Origin: Silene latifolia
Lineage: Eukaryota > Streptophyta > Magnoliopsida > Caryophyllales > Caryophyllaceae
Direction: 5' to 3'
NCBI RefSeq assembly: GCF_048544455.1
Contig: NC_133538.1
Coordinates: 17,699,469 to 17,763,468 of the forward strand
Length of the DNA: 64,000 nucleotides
Below are positions 24,677-36,053 of the stretch, in pieces. A program made the translations under genes and the position numbers. Position 1 is the first letter of the stretch; the number at the start of each line of letters is the position of its first letter. The notes under the pieces were generated by a model. It searched no databases and was not told the origin of the DNA. It saw nothing but the letters and a program-made list of their open reading frames with translations.

Positions 24677-27600
24677 ATGAAATTGAGTGGGAGCATGAAG
24701 CAGGATGTTCTCACAATTTCCAACAAGGGTAAAGGTAAGGGCAAGGCTCATGGCGACCTAGCTGTAGGTAAGCCAAAGTTTAAAAAGCCAGGAAATGGTA
24801 AGAGTACGCCTGGTGAGACTAGTGGCTCACAGGGCAAGGCAAAGAGCAAGGACGGTGACATAGAGTGCCACCATTGTCACAAGACTGGACATTGGAGGAG
24901 GAACTGTCCCGTCTACCGTGAGGACATCAAAGCAGGCCGCGTCGTTCCTGTTGGTATGTCATCTTATATTCATATGATTGAGATTAACCATGAAAGTTTT
25001 GGAACTTGGGTACTTGATACTGGATGTGGTTCTCATCTGTGTAATCATTTGCAGGGCCTAAAGAACATCATACCTCTCGAAAAAGGTGATGTGGATCTGC
25101 GAGTCGGGAATGGAGCACGAGTTGCTGCTGTCTCGAAGGGAACATATGTAATCCAAGTCCCTAGTGGTTTTGAGTTATTTTTAAATAACTGTTACTATGT
25201 ACCCAGTTTGTCTAAGAACATTATTTCTGTTTCTGTACTTGCTAAAGACTGTTTTGCATTTTCAATAAAGGATAATAGCTGTATTTTCACTTTCAATGAA
25301 ATGTTTTATGGCAAAGCAGTTTCCATGAATGGAATTTATATCTTAGACCAAACTACAGAAGTATTACACGTGAATAATAAGAAAATAAAGGTTGGTGACA
25401 AAGATCAAACCTATCTATGGCACTGTCGAATGGGACACATAAATGAGAAACGCGTGAAGAAACTCGTCTATAATGGGACTATTCCCGCATTCGATTTTTC
25501 TATATATGGCACGTGTGAATCATGTCTCATTGGCAAGATGACTCGAATTTCCTTCAAAGGTGTTGGAATGCGCGCTAGTTACCTATTAGGACTCATACAT
25601 ATAGACGTATGTGGACCTATGTCAATTACCGCTAGAGATGGCTATAGATATTTTATCACTTTCACGGACGATTTGAGTAGATACGGATATGTCTACGTAA
25701 TGAAGCATAAAAGTGAGTCCTTTGAGAAATTCAAGGAATACCAGAACAGGGTACAGAACCAACTGGGTAGAAAGATTAAAGCACTCCGTTCAGATCGGGG
25801 TGGCGAATATCTTTCAAATGAGTTTGATCAACACCTGAAAGACTGTGGAATCGTTCTGCAGTTAACTCCACCTGGAACACCTCAATTAAATGGTGTGTCC
25901 GAAAGGAGAAATCGAACCTTACTTGATATGGTTCGATCCATGATGAGTCACACGGTAGTGCCTGATTCATTATGGGGTTTTGCTATTTTGTCAGCTGCTC
26001 TTATACTTGACCGAAGTCCGTCTAAAGCTGTCGACAAGACTCCATATGAAATGTGGAAGGGAACGGCCCTAACTTGTCCTTTATTCGGGTTTGGGGCTGC
26101 GAGGCTTATGTCAAGTGGAGACACGAGGATAAGCTCGGCCCGCGATCGGTCAAGACATGCTTTATAGGTTATCCAAAAGGAACATTTGGTCATTACTTCT
26201 ATTCGCCTACCGCACATCGAGTTTTTGTTGCGGCTAGTGCGACGTTCTTAGAGAAAGAATTTCTCGAGAACAAGACAAGTACTAGAACCTTCGATCTGTC
26301 GGAGATTCCAGAACCAACAACCGAGGAACGGATGGAGGAAGTTGTTCCTCCAACTATTGATACGGTTAATATTCCTGAGGAACCTAGGAGGTCGGGTAGA
26401 GTCTCTCATTCTCCGGACAGATACATTGGTATGGTCGAGGAGAATGACGTTTTACTCCTAGAGAGTAATGAACCCGTTACCTATAAAGGTGCTATGACCT
26501 GTTCCGACTCAAAGCTATGGCTCGAAGCCATGCAATCCGAGATGGACTCCATGTATGAGAATGACGTATGGGATCTTATTGTTTTACCTAATAAGGTAAA
26601 ATCTCTACAGTGTAAATGGCTTTACAAAATAAAGCGTTCTGTAGACGCGCAACCAGATACCTATAAGGCACGACTAGTGGCAAAAGTTTTCACTCAAGTG
26701 CACGAATTGCATTATGATGAGATTTTTGCACCTGTAGTCATGCTACGTTCCATTCGGATAATCTTAGCGATTGCCGCATTTCATGACTATGAAATTTGGC
26801 AAATGGATGTGAAAACCTCCTTCTTAAACGGTTATTTGGAGGAAGAGTTGTACATGGTGCAACCCAAAGGTTTCATAGATCTTGAACATCCTAAGAAAGT
26901 ATGCAAGCTTAAGCGTTCCATTTATGCACTTAAGCAAGCTTCTCGGAGTTGGAATCATCGTTTAGACCAGGTGATAAAAGAGTATGGTTTCACTCGATCG
27001 GTCGAGGAACCATGCTTATATATTAAGTCGAGTGGGAGCAAGATTGTTTTCTTGATATTGTATGTCGATGACATACTCTTGATTGGGAATGACATTCCTC
27101 TCCTATCTTCGGTTAAAGAATTGTTGAAGAACCATTTCCAGATGAAAGATCTGGGTGAGGCACAACGCATTTTGGGAATCCGTATCTACCGAGATAGATC
27201 ACGACGGACGCTATCACTTAGTCAGGAGTCTTATTTGGATAAGATTCTTGAGAAGTTCAGCATGGTCAACTCCAAGAAGGGGAACCTTCCAATGACGATT
27301 GGGATGCAGTTGAGCAAGTCTCAGTCACCCACGACGCCTGAAGGGATTGAGCGCATGAGTCATGTTCCGTATGCATCTGCAATAGGATCGATCATGTATG
27401 CCATGATATACACAAGTCCAGACGTGGCATATGCATTGAGTATGACGAGTCGGTACCAAAAGACTCCAGGTGAAACACACTGGATAGCTGTTAAAAACAT
27501 CCTCAAGTACCTACGGAGGACTAAGGATTGGGTATTGACTTATGGAGGCGATTCTAAACTATGCGCAATCGGTTACGCAGATGCTAGCTTCCAAACAGAT

Positions 27601-28047
27601 CGAGATGATTCAAAATCTCAGTCCGGGCTTGTCTTCACTCTTAATGGTGCTGCGGTCAGCTGGAAGAGTTCCAAACAGAGTGTTATAGCAGATTCTACTA
27701 CTGAATCCGAGTACTATGCCGCTTCGGAGGCAGCAAAGGAAGCGATATGGATGCGTCAATTCTTACAAGGACTTACGGTAGTTCCTAGTTCGAATGACCC
27801 GATCACCATCTATTGTGACAATAGAGGTGCCATCTTCCAGGCTAAGGAGCCAAGGTCTAGCAACAAATCTAGACATGTACATGAGAAAGCTCACCTGATC
27901 CGTGATTATGTGGAGCAAGAGGAAATAGTGATAGACAAGATTGCGACGGATGATAACATCACGGATCCTCTCACTAAACCGTTGAATTATGATAAGCATG
28001 TAGGGCACGTTAATTCCATGGGAATTAAACGCGTTCCTGAGTTGTAG
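24677..28047 (+). pseudogene. pol: Copia gag C-terminus and pol: zinc knuckle, protease, integrase, RT, RNase H
   Basis: A CCHC knuckle (CHHCHKTGHWRRNC, about 24868) is followed by the protease motif LDTGCGSH (about 25015). Integrase has its HHCC site (HCRMGH...CESC) and DDE core (HIDVCGPM, RSDRGGEY, GVSERRNR). The frame shifts near 26070 and then stays open from 26053 to 28047. RT has QMDVKTSFLNG and catalytic YVDDILLIG (about 27060). RNase H has GYADASFQTD, TTESEYYA and YCDNRGAI. The second frame is otherwise intact for 660 codons, so decay is slight. Confidence 0.92.
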
Positions 28048-28834
28048 TACTTGATTATGGATTTGATACATTATCTTTTTCATATATACTATTTATAACT
28101 TCATCGTTTTATATATAATATTTTGTTTTTCATGTGGATTGTACTGACAACATTGAACGCCACAAAGTGAATCAATTACATTATATTTGTTTTGGTCCGT
28201 AATTGCCAATGTGAGCTGATAACTCCGGCTATTATATTGTGCAGTCGATTGATGGTGGGTTCAACGAGCCATAAGTCAAACGGCTGACTGATCGATCACA
28301 GATGCGAGATTATAACGATACCTCGTAGGACAACTTTTTTGTGACAACGTAATGGTGTCCTAAATTTTTAATAACATTCTGTGCCAGGTCGTGGATAGGA
28401 CATCCATTGTGTTCCTAGAGTCGATTCTTTTGACTATTGACTGTCTCTTGAGATTAAGGCAGTTTTTAGGTGACTTTGGTTTCTTTCTCACGGTCTGCCG
28501 TAACTGGAGGCTATGTAGATTTTTTCTGGGTCATTTCATACTGTGCTTACTTCTGCAGGATTCGAGTTGATGAAAATATCCAACCCTTATCAGGTATAGT
28601 TATTTCTCAGGGCCACTCGAGGAGTTGTAACTAAAATGCATGGCCATGCTCGAATGTTGATTCGTTTATCAGTTAAGTTACTCTCTAGTCGGGGAAACCA
28701 CTCTTGATGATGATCGCTTGTAAAATACGACCTTTGTGAATACGGATATGCAAATTGTTTTACATTGAGTGGGAGAAATTTTAGGATATGAGAATCGGTT
28801 ATCGCACATACACTTGTGAGGACAAGTGGGAGTT
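28048..28834 (+). other. Copia 3' UTR and polypurine tract
   Basis: 790 bp without ORFs after the pol stop. The purine-rich GACAAGTGGGAGTT just before 28835 is the polypurine tract. Confidence 0.7.
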
Positions 28835-29809
28835 TGTTGGAGCTTGATGTGTCCTCCACAAATTAGTGTGATAACATTTGTAAATCTCTTACAGGTTCAC
28901 AAGGGTATACTTCGTATATTTAATCAGTTGATTAACGTTTACCTAATAACGGTTGGCTTGCTAGAAAGTTTGACGTTATTATCATACAGATGGCGGTGAT
29001 CAACTGGTCCCTAAAGGTCACACCTATAGGATGTGTTTGAGAGATGTGGTTATAAAAATATGATCACATTGATGCCTAATATGACTAAACAGTTAGTCAA
29101 TGTGTTGATGAGACAATTATTTAATGAACATTAAATAATATTAGTTGAGACGGATTAACTGTGAATTCGTAAATTAAATATAATAAGTTATATTTAATTA
29201 AATGTATGTAATTTTAGCATGGACGAATTAATCTGTTAATTCGTAATTAAATGTAATCGGTTATATTTAATATCAACAAGTTGAATGTGTCATAGTGGTA
29301 ATAGTGAGGGTACACAAACCAAGAGGTCATGGGTTCGATCCTCACTAGATGACAATTTAACACATTTTATACATTTTTGGAATAACCAAAAATAAGGAAA
29401 GAATACTCCTTATTTCGGTTATGGGCCGAGAAAAATAGAAAAGAAAAGCCTACCATAATTCATTCCTATACACGGTTTATAGGTGAGTGAGGGAGAGTAT
29501 TTTTCTGACCTAATTCATTTTTCATTTTTGCCTCTTCTCTCATCGGAAAAATACAAAGAAAACCTAAAATTTATTTTAATTTTTGGATCGATTCTAGCAA
29601 AATCAAGGGCATTTCTCGGAGCATCTTGGGTGCAACTGATAGGAGAATATCTATTTTGATATTGTTCTTAGGCCGTATTTGCTAGGACCGAAGGTTAATT
29701 CTGAATCCTTTACTTTTGTTTATGTATTTTAATTTATGACTAGTGATCGTCATCATTAAATTCGTTATAATCTTTCATTTTAAGGGAAGTATACAGATTA
29801 TTTCTCACA
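28835..29809 (+). repeat. Copia 3' LTR
   Basis: 975 bp, matches 21095-22064; the second tRNA-like copy is at 29289-29353 with its A-box and B-box words unchanged. Followed by TACTC at 29810-29814. Confidence 0.95.
29289..29353 (+). promoter_or_regulatory. tRNA-like sequence, copy in 3' LTR
   Basis: Reads the same as the 5' LTR copy, including GTCAT/ATGAC ends and GGTTCGATCC. See 21546-21610. Confidence 0.6.
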
Positions 29810-29814
29810 TACTC

Positions 29815-30713
29815 ATCGCAACAAGTATTCCACAGCGCCAGTGGGGGACCGCAGCCGTTACCACCTAAGCCCCGCTCATCTCATCCGAGCTATAAACCCA
29901 AGTTCCTAAATGTGCACATCCCTTCTGTGGCGGGTTCCACAGAAGGCGAATCAAGGGCGTGAAGCCACTCCCGCAAGTGACTCCACTCAGCCGAGGACGC
30001 ACCTCGCAAATCACAGACGATATACAATAATCACATTATACTACCAACCATGACCAATTCCAAAACCAATTCCAATATGATATACAACAACACAATCAAC
30101 AACAACAACAAAACCATGTAATCAATACTGAGTAGGGAAACCCTACCTTGAATAGCAATCACACGAGATCGTGAAGCAGCTAATCAAAACTTCTCCTCTA
30201 CGAATGCTCCTCCTATAACATGCATTCATACCATTACTACCAACACCACATAAAACACCCAAAATCCCCTACATTACTCAATTAGGGTTTTAATCAAACT
30301 CAACAAAACGCTATAAAAATTATACAAGGAACTTACCCTTGACGCGACGATCACAACAGTATGACAAATAAGACAATCCGACGATCCTAGCCTTGGGATT
30401 TGTTAACAACGCGAGAGATGCGATCAACGTAACTCTTGTTCTTCTCTTGAAAGGTTTTTAGAATGATAAAAGTGTTTAAGAAATAATGACGGAAGCCTTT
30501 TATATTAATCTCGCGTTATTAACAAAGCCCGGCTAAACAATCCCGTAAGACACATTTACTCGCGATCGAGTTCCCCTTACTCGATCGAGTGCCACACGTA
30601 CTCGATTAAGTACCCATCAGGTCAGCTACTGTTTTGCGTAAAAAGCTACTTACTCGACAGAGTAAGTCCCACTCGATAGAGTACCCACAGACATAGAAAA
30701 CCGTAGTAATACA
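29815..30713 (-). repeat. Tekay-like gypsy LTR, right part, with palindrome pairs
   Basis: Continuation of 20611-21094. On the minus strand it begins TGTATTACT at 30713. Near that end lie TCGATCGA-like cores at 30562-30588 and 30654-30680, each pair with an 11-nt spacer. The body has the plant gypsy LTR landmark CCGAGGACGCACCTCG near 29990-30008. The adjoining polypurine tract shows this is the 3' LTR of a minus-strand element. Confidence 0.75.
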
Positions 30714-30804
30714 GTCTTCCCTTCTTAAAAAGAACTTCGTCCCCGAAGTTCAACCCATAGACAAAAACAAGACACATTATCTCCACTCCGACACAACAAC
30801 ATAA
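30714..30804 (-). mobile_element. Tekay-like gypsy 3' internal remnant with polypurine tract
   Basis: On the minus strand AAGAAGGGAAGAC (30714-30726) is the polypurine tract, preceded by AACTTCGGGGACGAAGTTC, a conserved stretch after pol in chromovirus (Tekay/Del) elements. The remnant is split by the solo LTR at 30810 and resumes at 32286. Confidence 0.65.
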
Positions 30805-30809
30805 CCCAC

Positions 30810-32280
30810 TGTTGGACCGTATCTTGAATATAGATTTATGTTTTGATGATGACAAGTATGATAATTGTTATATAAGTTTGCACGTAATCGTTTGTTAAGA
30901 CTTGACAGAATAACAAGGTTACAACATTGCAAAGTAAGACGATTTGTCGATGCGGTTTAAGTTCGTGATCAAGAAGATGAAGGGAACTTACGACTGAAGA
31001 ATTTTCAAGGAAGATTAGTCAGTAGTTAGTTCGTCTCTTCTTTACGATATTTAATAATTGTTTTGAGTTAGTCTTAAGTTATAATTGTTACAATTATAAC
31101 TTAATAACTCATACTCTAAGTTATAGTCGATTGTACTATAACTTAGGGTGGCTACGTAACACGATATTTTCGAAAGAAAATTATTTTATATTTTACAAAT
31201 AATATTTTGGATTTTATTAAATACAATTTAATTAATAAAAACGTTTTCCTAATTGGAGTCAAAATTGTCTTTTCAAATATTAAATAAGTTTATTATATCC
31301 AAACAGATAATCCTAATTTGTAACAACTTATGAGTTGTAATAATATGTTGTTAGCTATGGTAATAGTATCTTGTTTTATATACAATTGATTGTTCATATA
31401 ATAATTTATCTTTTATCCAAATCAAACACTTCGTCTAATCCTATTCACGTGTGATACGATTTGTGTTCAACACAAATTGTGCATAATAGGTTGACCTTTC
31501 ATGCATGATTCACTGGAAAACTAATTGTATTTTCTAGTTGTTTTTAAGTCAAACTTTATCTTTGTATTTGATAAGTAAAACGTATAGTGGTAGTGTTTGA
31601 TCGACAATTAGAGTTTGATTACGAACAGTCTTTTGCATGTAAGCTATAATCCAAATTCTAGTGTTGCCTAAACTCTTATTTGTGCTTTAGTATAAATAAG
31701 GGTAATAGGACACATTAAGAATTACTTTTCCAAATCTCTAATTTGTGAGCATAACTTTGTCTTTGTTTTAAAGAGCTTTTAATTGCAAAATTTATTTTCT
31801 TTTTGGAAAGTCGTGTTACTCAAGTCAACAATTGTTAACTATCGTTCTGGAGAATAGTGGTCATAGATTTATCTCTTATTCGTTCAAGTGTGTGAACAAT
31901 CTTTGAGATACTCTTATTATTTTCTTTATAACGAGAGGAAGTCGAGTGTTTAGCGATACTCATTATTACAACTATAGTTAGTTGTAAAAGGGGTTGATTA
32001 TTTTGTAATCCGTGGAAAGGTACTAAAATAATTAATCGAGAATAGTGGACGTAGGCTTCGGGGTGTGAAGCTGAACCACTTCAAAAATCCGCTGTGCAAG
32101 TTTATTTATCGCTTATTTTATTGTTTTTAATATTGTGTGATATTTGTAATACTTGAATTTAATCGATAAATTCAAAGTATAAATATGATACAGATCCAGA
32201 TTCGATCAAAGTCGAAAAAGTGGTAGATACTCAATTCACCACCCCTGTTGAGTATTTCATAGGGATCCATATACTCTTCA
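30810..32280 (+). mobile_element. Solo LTR of a SIRE-type copia element
   Basis: TGTTGG...TTCA termini with perfect CCCAC duplications (30805-30809, 32281-32285), 1471 bp, no internal region. The segment GTGGACGTAGGCTTCGG...GCTGAACCA (about 32045-32080) parallels GTTGGACGTAGGCCTCGG...GCTGAACCA in the SIRE LTRs of this window, so it belongs to the same lineage but a different family. It arose by LTR-LTR recombination. Confidence 0.88.
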
Positions 32281-32285
32281 CCCAC

Positions 32286-32440
32286 ATAAGGCCACCTATC
32301 ACCACCGTATTGGTAACCCCCGTAAACCTTGTACTGCCACCTTTCCAAAGAGTCTAAGAACACCTTAAACCGACCTCGTTTGCTATCTCAAACATCGACT
32401 GAAAGTCACCCCATTGCAAGTGTTCAAACTCTAGCCAAAA
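32286..32440 (-). mobile_element. Tekay-like gypsy internal remnant, continued
   Basis: Joins 30804 once the solo LTR and one duplication are removed. A short minus-strand open stretch (WQYKVYGGYQYGGDRWPYVG) is present, but no pol domain is recognisable; the element is truncated at about 32440. Confidence 0.5.
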
Positions 32441-33873
32441 TGTCGTGTTTAACAAAAAAATATTTATTAAAGAATGTGTTTCACAAACTTTTTTTTTAAA
32501 GGTGGTGTTTGGAATAAAAAGTTGTTTAAAGATTGTGTTTGACAAAAAAATCCTAAAATAAAATATAGTCCACTCAGTTTGACTTGAAAACTCGATCTTA
32601 ATCTTTATCATGTGGCCATTGGATTGTAGTTTGACTTTAAATCCAATGTCAAAAATTCGTCTAAAGATCACATGGAATTCGATTTCGAATTTTAAATTTG
32701 TAATAGTGTTTGAAACTCGAGCTATATAATAAAGTTTTCGAGTTTTGTTTTAAAGAAGTCGAGCTATACCATAAAATTTCTGAACTCACTCACTTAAACA
32801 TAAAAAAAATTAACTTTAAGAAAGCTCAAAAAAATTACACATAAGCTCGATAATATATAACTTGGTTGTATAATGCTATTGTACCACTGAAGGTATAATG
32901 TTATTTGTGATATATATGAGTAGAAGGCATCAAATTTATTTTTATTAAGAAAAAAAAAAAGATTGTGACAGGAAAATATTTGCGATTGGAAAAAAAATTA
33001 TAAATAAAAGTTTTGCAATAAAGTTTGCATTACAAAAAAATCGTAATTAAAATAGCGATGAAATTCACTATTTTAATTACGTTTTTTTATTGTACGGGGT
33101 CTAAACTTGTATGACCACTATACGGTCGTAGAAGTTTGAGAGTCCTAAAATTTGACTAGTTTGAAATTGAGACCAATTCTAATTCTAAATTCTAAGGATT
33201 GATACCATATGAAGCTACTAATCTCTCATTAATAATGAAGAAATTAATAACCAATGAAGATGAAGATAGAGAGAAATATGAAAAAGAATGTATTTTATGA
33301 AGATGAAGAAGATTAATCTCAATATGACCTCTCACGTGCAATATATAAGGACAACTAAAATAATAGGCCTACATAAAGGCATGTCATAGTGAGAGGTGAT
33401 ACCGAGATTGAGTACCACCCTTTAGCGCCCTATCATTGTCTCATTCGCCAATTATACTATCAAGTCCCCTAATTCGAGTTGCAACTTTCTTCGGGTCGCA
33501 ATAAAACCATTGATCCAACGGATACACTGTATATTACACATACTTTGCCGGATCTATTCACATATGGAAGCTCATGTTATGCCTTGTTCCAAGTTTCCAA
33601 AGAGGAAAACCGTAGACATTAACACAATCGTTTTATGTGGACATCACTGTTTGCTCTATATTCTCCCCGGTTGCTGTCAATTGTCATGGATTTGAAGGAC
33701 ATGAAGGTATCCCTATAAATTTACGGAGTAGATATTAACACAATCGTTTTAAGTGGACGTAAAAGTTATTTCATCCATTCCTTCGACTTCTATACAGGGC
33801 ATTATTAAGATTATGCTATATCACGATCAACTTAACATCAAACATATTACTCGTACTGGTACTAGCAGTACAA
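32441..33873. other. Intergenic sequence with possible MITE and LTR remnants
   Basis: 32700-32900 has CTCAAAAA and CTTAAAC words like the MITE at 51256-51570 and may be a decayed relative. 33042-33081 is a strong hairpin. GATTGATACCA near 33196-33210, followed by sequence with copia LTR character, could be a decayed minus-strand primer site. Nothing here is coding. Confidence 0.35.
33042..33081. repeat. Perfect 14-bp inverted repeat (hairpin)
   Basis: Arms CGTAATTAAAATAG (33042-33055) and CTATTTTAATTACG (33068-33081) with a 12-nt loop; the pairing extends into flanking A and T runs. Possibly the core of a small foldback element. Confidence 0.7.
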
Positions 33874-34218
33874 CTAGTTTGTGACGATAGAAAACAAAAA
33901 AACATTATTATGTGTACAACAGAAGGATGGACGAGGTCTTGCATCCAGATAATTTCCTTTAAGTACGCATCTTAATCCTCGACAACACACAAATCCTGCA
34001 TATCCTCCACAAAATTCCCCAAAATGCTTACATGAGCTTGCTTCGGCTTCATCAACCTCACTCGCCATTGTCGGACCTGAAAACAATGCGCAAATCGATT
34101 AGTAATAAGTAAAAATAGCAAGTACAATTAAAGGAGAGGGTGGATTACCTGAAATAATTAAAAAGAGTGCCACGAAAATGGTGAGAATGAAGGAGGAACT
34201 TAAAGTAGTGTTGGCCAT
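33874..34218 (-). CDS. Small secreted cysteine-rich (knottin-like) peptide, two exons
   Basis: Exon 1 is 34149-34218 (ATG at 34218), intron 34077-34148 (72 nt, GT...AG, acceptor TTTTCAG), exon 2 33874-34076. The joined CDS is 273 nt, 90 residues. Residues 1-23 (starting MANTTLSSSFILTIF) are a typical hydrophobic signal peptide; an acidic stretch follows (ASEVDEAEASS), then a C-X6-C-X7-CC-X4-C-X15-CC domain. The C-X6-C-X7-CC start resembles six-cysteine plant knottin antimicrobial peptides (Mj-AMP/PAFP-S type). The seventh cysteine and long last loop are unusual. It is probably secreted and defence-related, but function is inferred from cysteine spacing only. It is the only plausible host gene here, with possible transposon sequence about 15 bp upstream of the start. 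Confidence 0.65.
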
Positions 34219-34231
34219 CTTTAAAGTGATA

Positions 34232-34262
34232 CTGGCTAGTATCCCGCGTTTCGCGCGACCTG
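34232..34262 (-). mobile_element. Possible decayed Helitron terminus upstream of the knottin-like gene
   Basis: On the minus strand a GC-rich hairpin (CGCG...CGCG) is followed by GGGATACTAGC. This resembles Helitron 3' ends (hairpin then CTRRT), but the last base is C rather than T. The element would extend toward higher coordinates. Weak. Confidence 0.3.
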
Positions 34263-35587
34263 TTTTAAAATTTTATTATTATAATTGGAAAAAAATAACA
34301 TAATTTATATATGACCGTTAATATTTTTACTTATAACTAAAAATAAATTAATTTTTCTCAAATTAATTTTTTTAGGTTTAACTTCAATGTTTTAAAATAA
34401 AATACATATACAATTTTAATTAAAACTAAAAAGTGATAATTAATTATGCATGACCAACGTTTTATAAATTATTTTGTGACTGATCAAATATCATATTAAT
34501 CAAAATAAAATTTATTAGAATAATGAAACAATCAACATTAAGTTCTTAGTGATATCATTTCACGATACGTTAAGTTCCAAATCAATTAATATTTGTTCAA
34601 AATTATGTGAATATAATTTTATGTAATTTTTAATTTTTTATGTATAACGTGTGTTAATTATGTATCAAACATATAGAGTTCAAACTCAACTTATTCAAAT
34701 GTTTTGATTATGTCTTGCATGTGTTATGTGTCAAACAGATCTATAATAATTGCACCTTTTGTATTTTTAAACAAATGATGTTTAAGGGTTTACCTGTAAA
34801 TAAAATAGATTAAACTTTCTCAAATAATATCATATAAAATATTTAACTAAAATTAATATTTAGCTAGTCATAAACCAATATTTATATTTGACGTATACAT
34901 ATTTTAATTGAAGATATTAAAGAAAAATGTAACGTTTTTTTTCTACTTTTTCATGTCGTTTATAATACTATATATATTATTTAATAATCATTACTTTTAT
35001 TTTAATTATTCGAATGCACTCGCGATCACTGTGTACGTACATACTCGTTATCACATTATTTAAACCTATCAAAATCTCATATTTATTAAATTTCTGTCAA
35101 TATATTTTTTTTATTCCTACATAATAACATATCTCTTAGAAGTTTTCTTTAAGTTATGTTTTTAGGAAATACAATAACTCTTCCAAATATATTTTTCTTA
35201 GGATTTAATGGCCTAAGTTTTATAACTTTCTCAAAATGTCTTTTTACGTAAACATAATACATTATAGGACACTCACTTTAATCATCTCTACAAATCAAAA
35301 ATATTTCAATAAATATAATGAAAATTATACTCAACTTGAAACATTTTTCGCAATAAACGTAATTATTTACATTTTAGAATTTTTATCAAAATAATTTTTT
35401 AATAAATTTTGAATCAAATCATCGTCATTATTTAATGTAATTTTATAATAAAACTTATTAAACTATAATTAATATTTTGGTGAGATTTATACAGCATTTA
35501 TTATGTTTATATTTAATGTTCAACTGTAATTAATATTTGTATTTAAGACTGAATTGACACGTGCCGCATCCACAACGCTTCAACCTG

Positions 35588-35589
<2 letters not shown>
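34263..35589. other. Very AT-rich intergenic sequence
   Basis: No ORF, no LTR ends and no clear inverted repeats. It may be the body of the decayed element ending at 34232. Confidence 0.5.

Positions 35590-35657
<68 letters not shown>
35590..35657. repeat. (TA)n microsatellite
   Basis: About 68 bp of TA dinucleotide. Confidence 0.95.
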
Positions 35658-35658
<1 letters not shown>

Positions 35659-35867
35659 GAGGCTAAAAAGAAATGGACCCTCCATTTCTTTTAGGAAAAC
35701 ATGTGCCACTTTCATTGACTATCTTTTGCCTTTATTTATCGCGATAAAACCCGAAGCGTTGAATCATCCCCAAATGAAATCTTATCCGTTAAAAAGAAAT
35801 GGACCCTTCATTTTTTTTAGGAAATGGAAAGAGTCCTCATTGATATATACAGCCAAGTAATAATGTA
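35658..35867. repeat. Local duplication AAAAAGAAATGGACCC
   Basis: About 36 bp starting at 35666 recur at 35792, 126 bp apart. A third piece (AAACATGTGCCACTTTCATTGACT) at about 35696 recurs at 47280 beyond the SIRE and MITE insertions, so MITE and SIRE landed in the middle of an already duplicated block. Confidence 0.65.
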
Positions 35868-36053
35868 CTCCCTCCTATTCACTATATTCTTCCCCTTTCC
35901 TTTTTTTCACAAGAAATAAAAAAGTGAATTTGGACCACACAAAACACACTACCCCACATGCAATTTAATCTGGACCACACAATTCAACCCAAAAAAGAAA
36001 ATAGGGAAGAAAACCCGAATAATCCGAATAAGGAAATAGGGAAGAATATATTT
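35868..36053. mobile_element. Stowaway-type MITE, left part
   Basis: Begins CTCCCTCCTATTCA after a TA (35866-35867). The right terminus, split off by the SIRE insertion, is at 47265-47276 (AATAGGAGGGAT), followed by TA. Rejoined length is about 200 bp. Internal GGACCACACAA words are shared with the MITE at 47891-48107. Confidence 0.8.

Larger units (their letters stand above)
21095..29809 (+). mobile_element. Complete Ty1/copia retrotransposon
   Basis: TGTTGG...TCACA termini, perfect 5-bp TACTC target duplications (21090-21094, 29810-29814), length 8715 bp. Order: LTR, tRNA-iMet primer site, a long 1.95-kb leader, gag, protease, integrase, RT, RNase H, 3' UTR, LTR; integrase before RT defines copia. 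About 22 LTR differences over 970 bp give roughly 97.7 percent identity. Three lesions break gag-pol. Its LTRs carry a tRNA-like sequence. Lineage within copia is probably Tork/Angela-like, not certain. Confidence 0.93.

Noticed and set aside
30646-30855. Minus-strand 69-codon ORF
   Set aside because: It crosses the gypsy LTR, polypurine tract and the solo LTR border; not a gene.
33190-33400. Decayed copia primer site and LTR
   Set aside because: GATTGATACCA only partly matches the primer site and no LTR partner was found.
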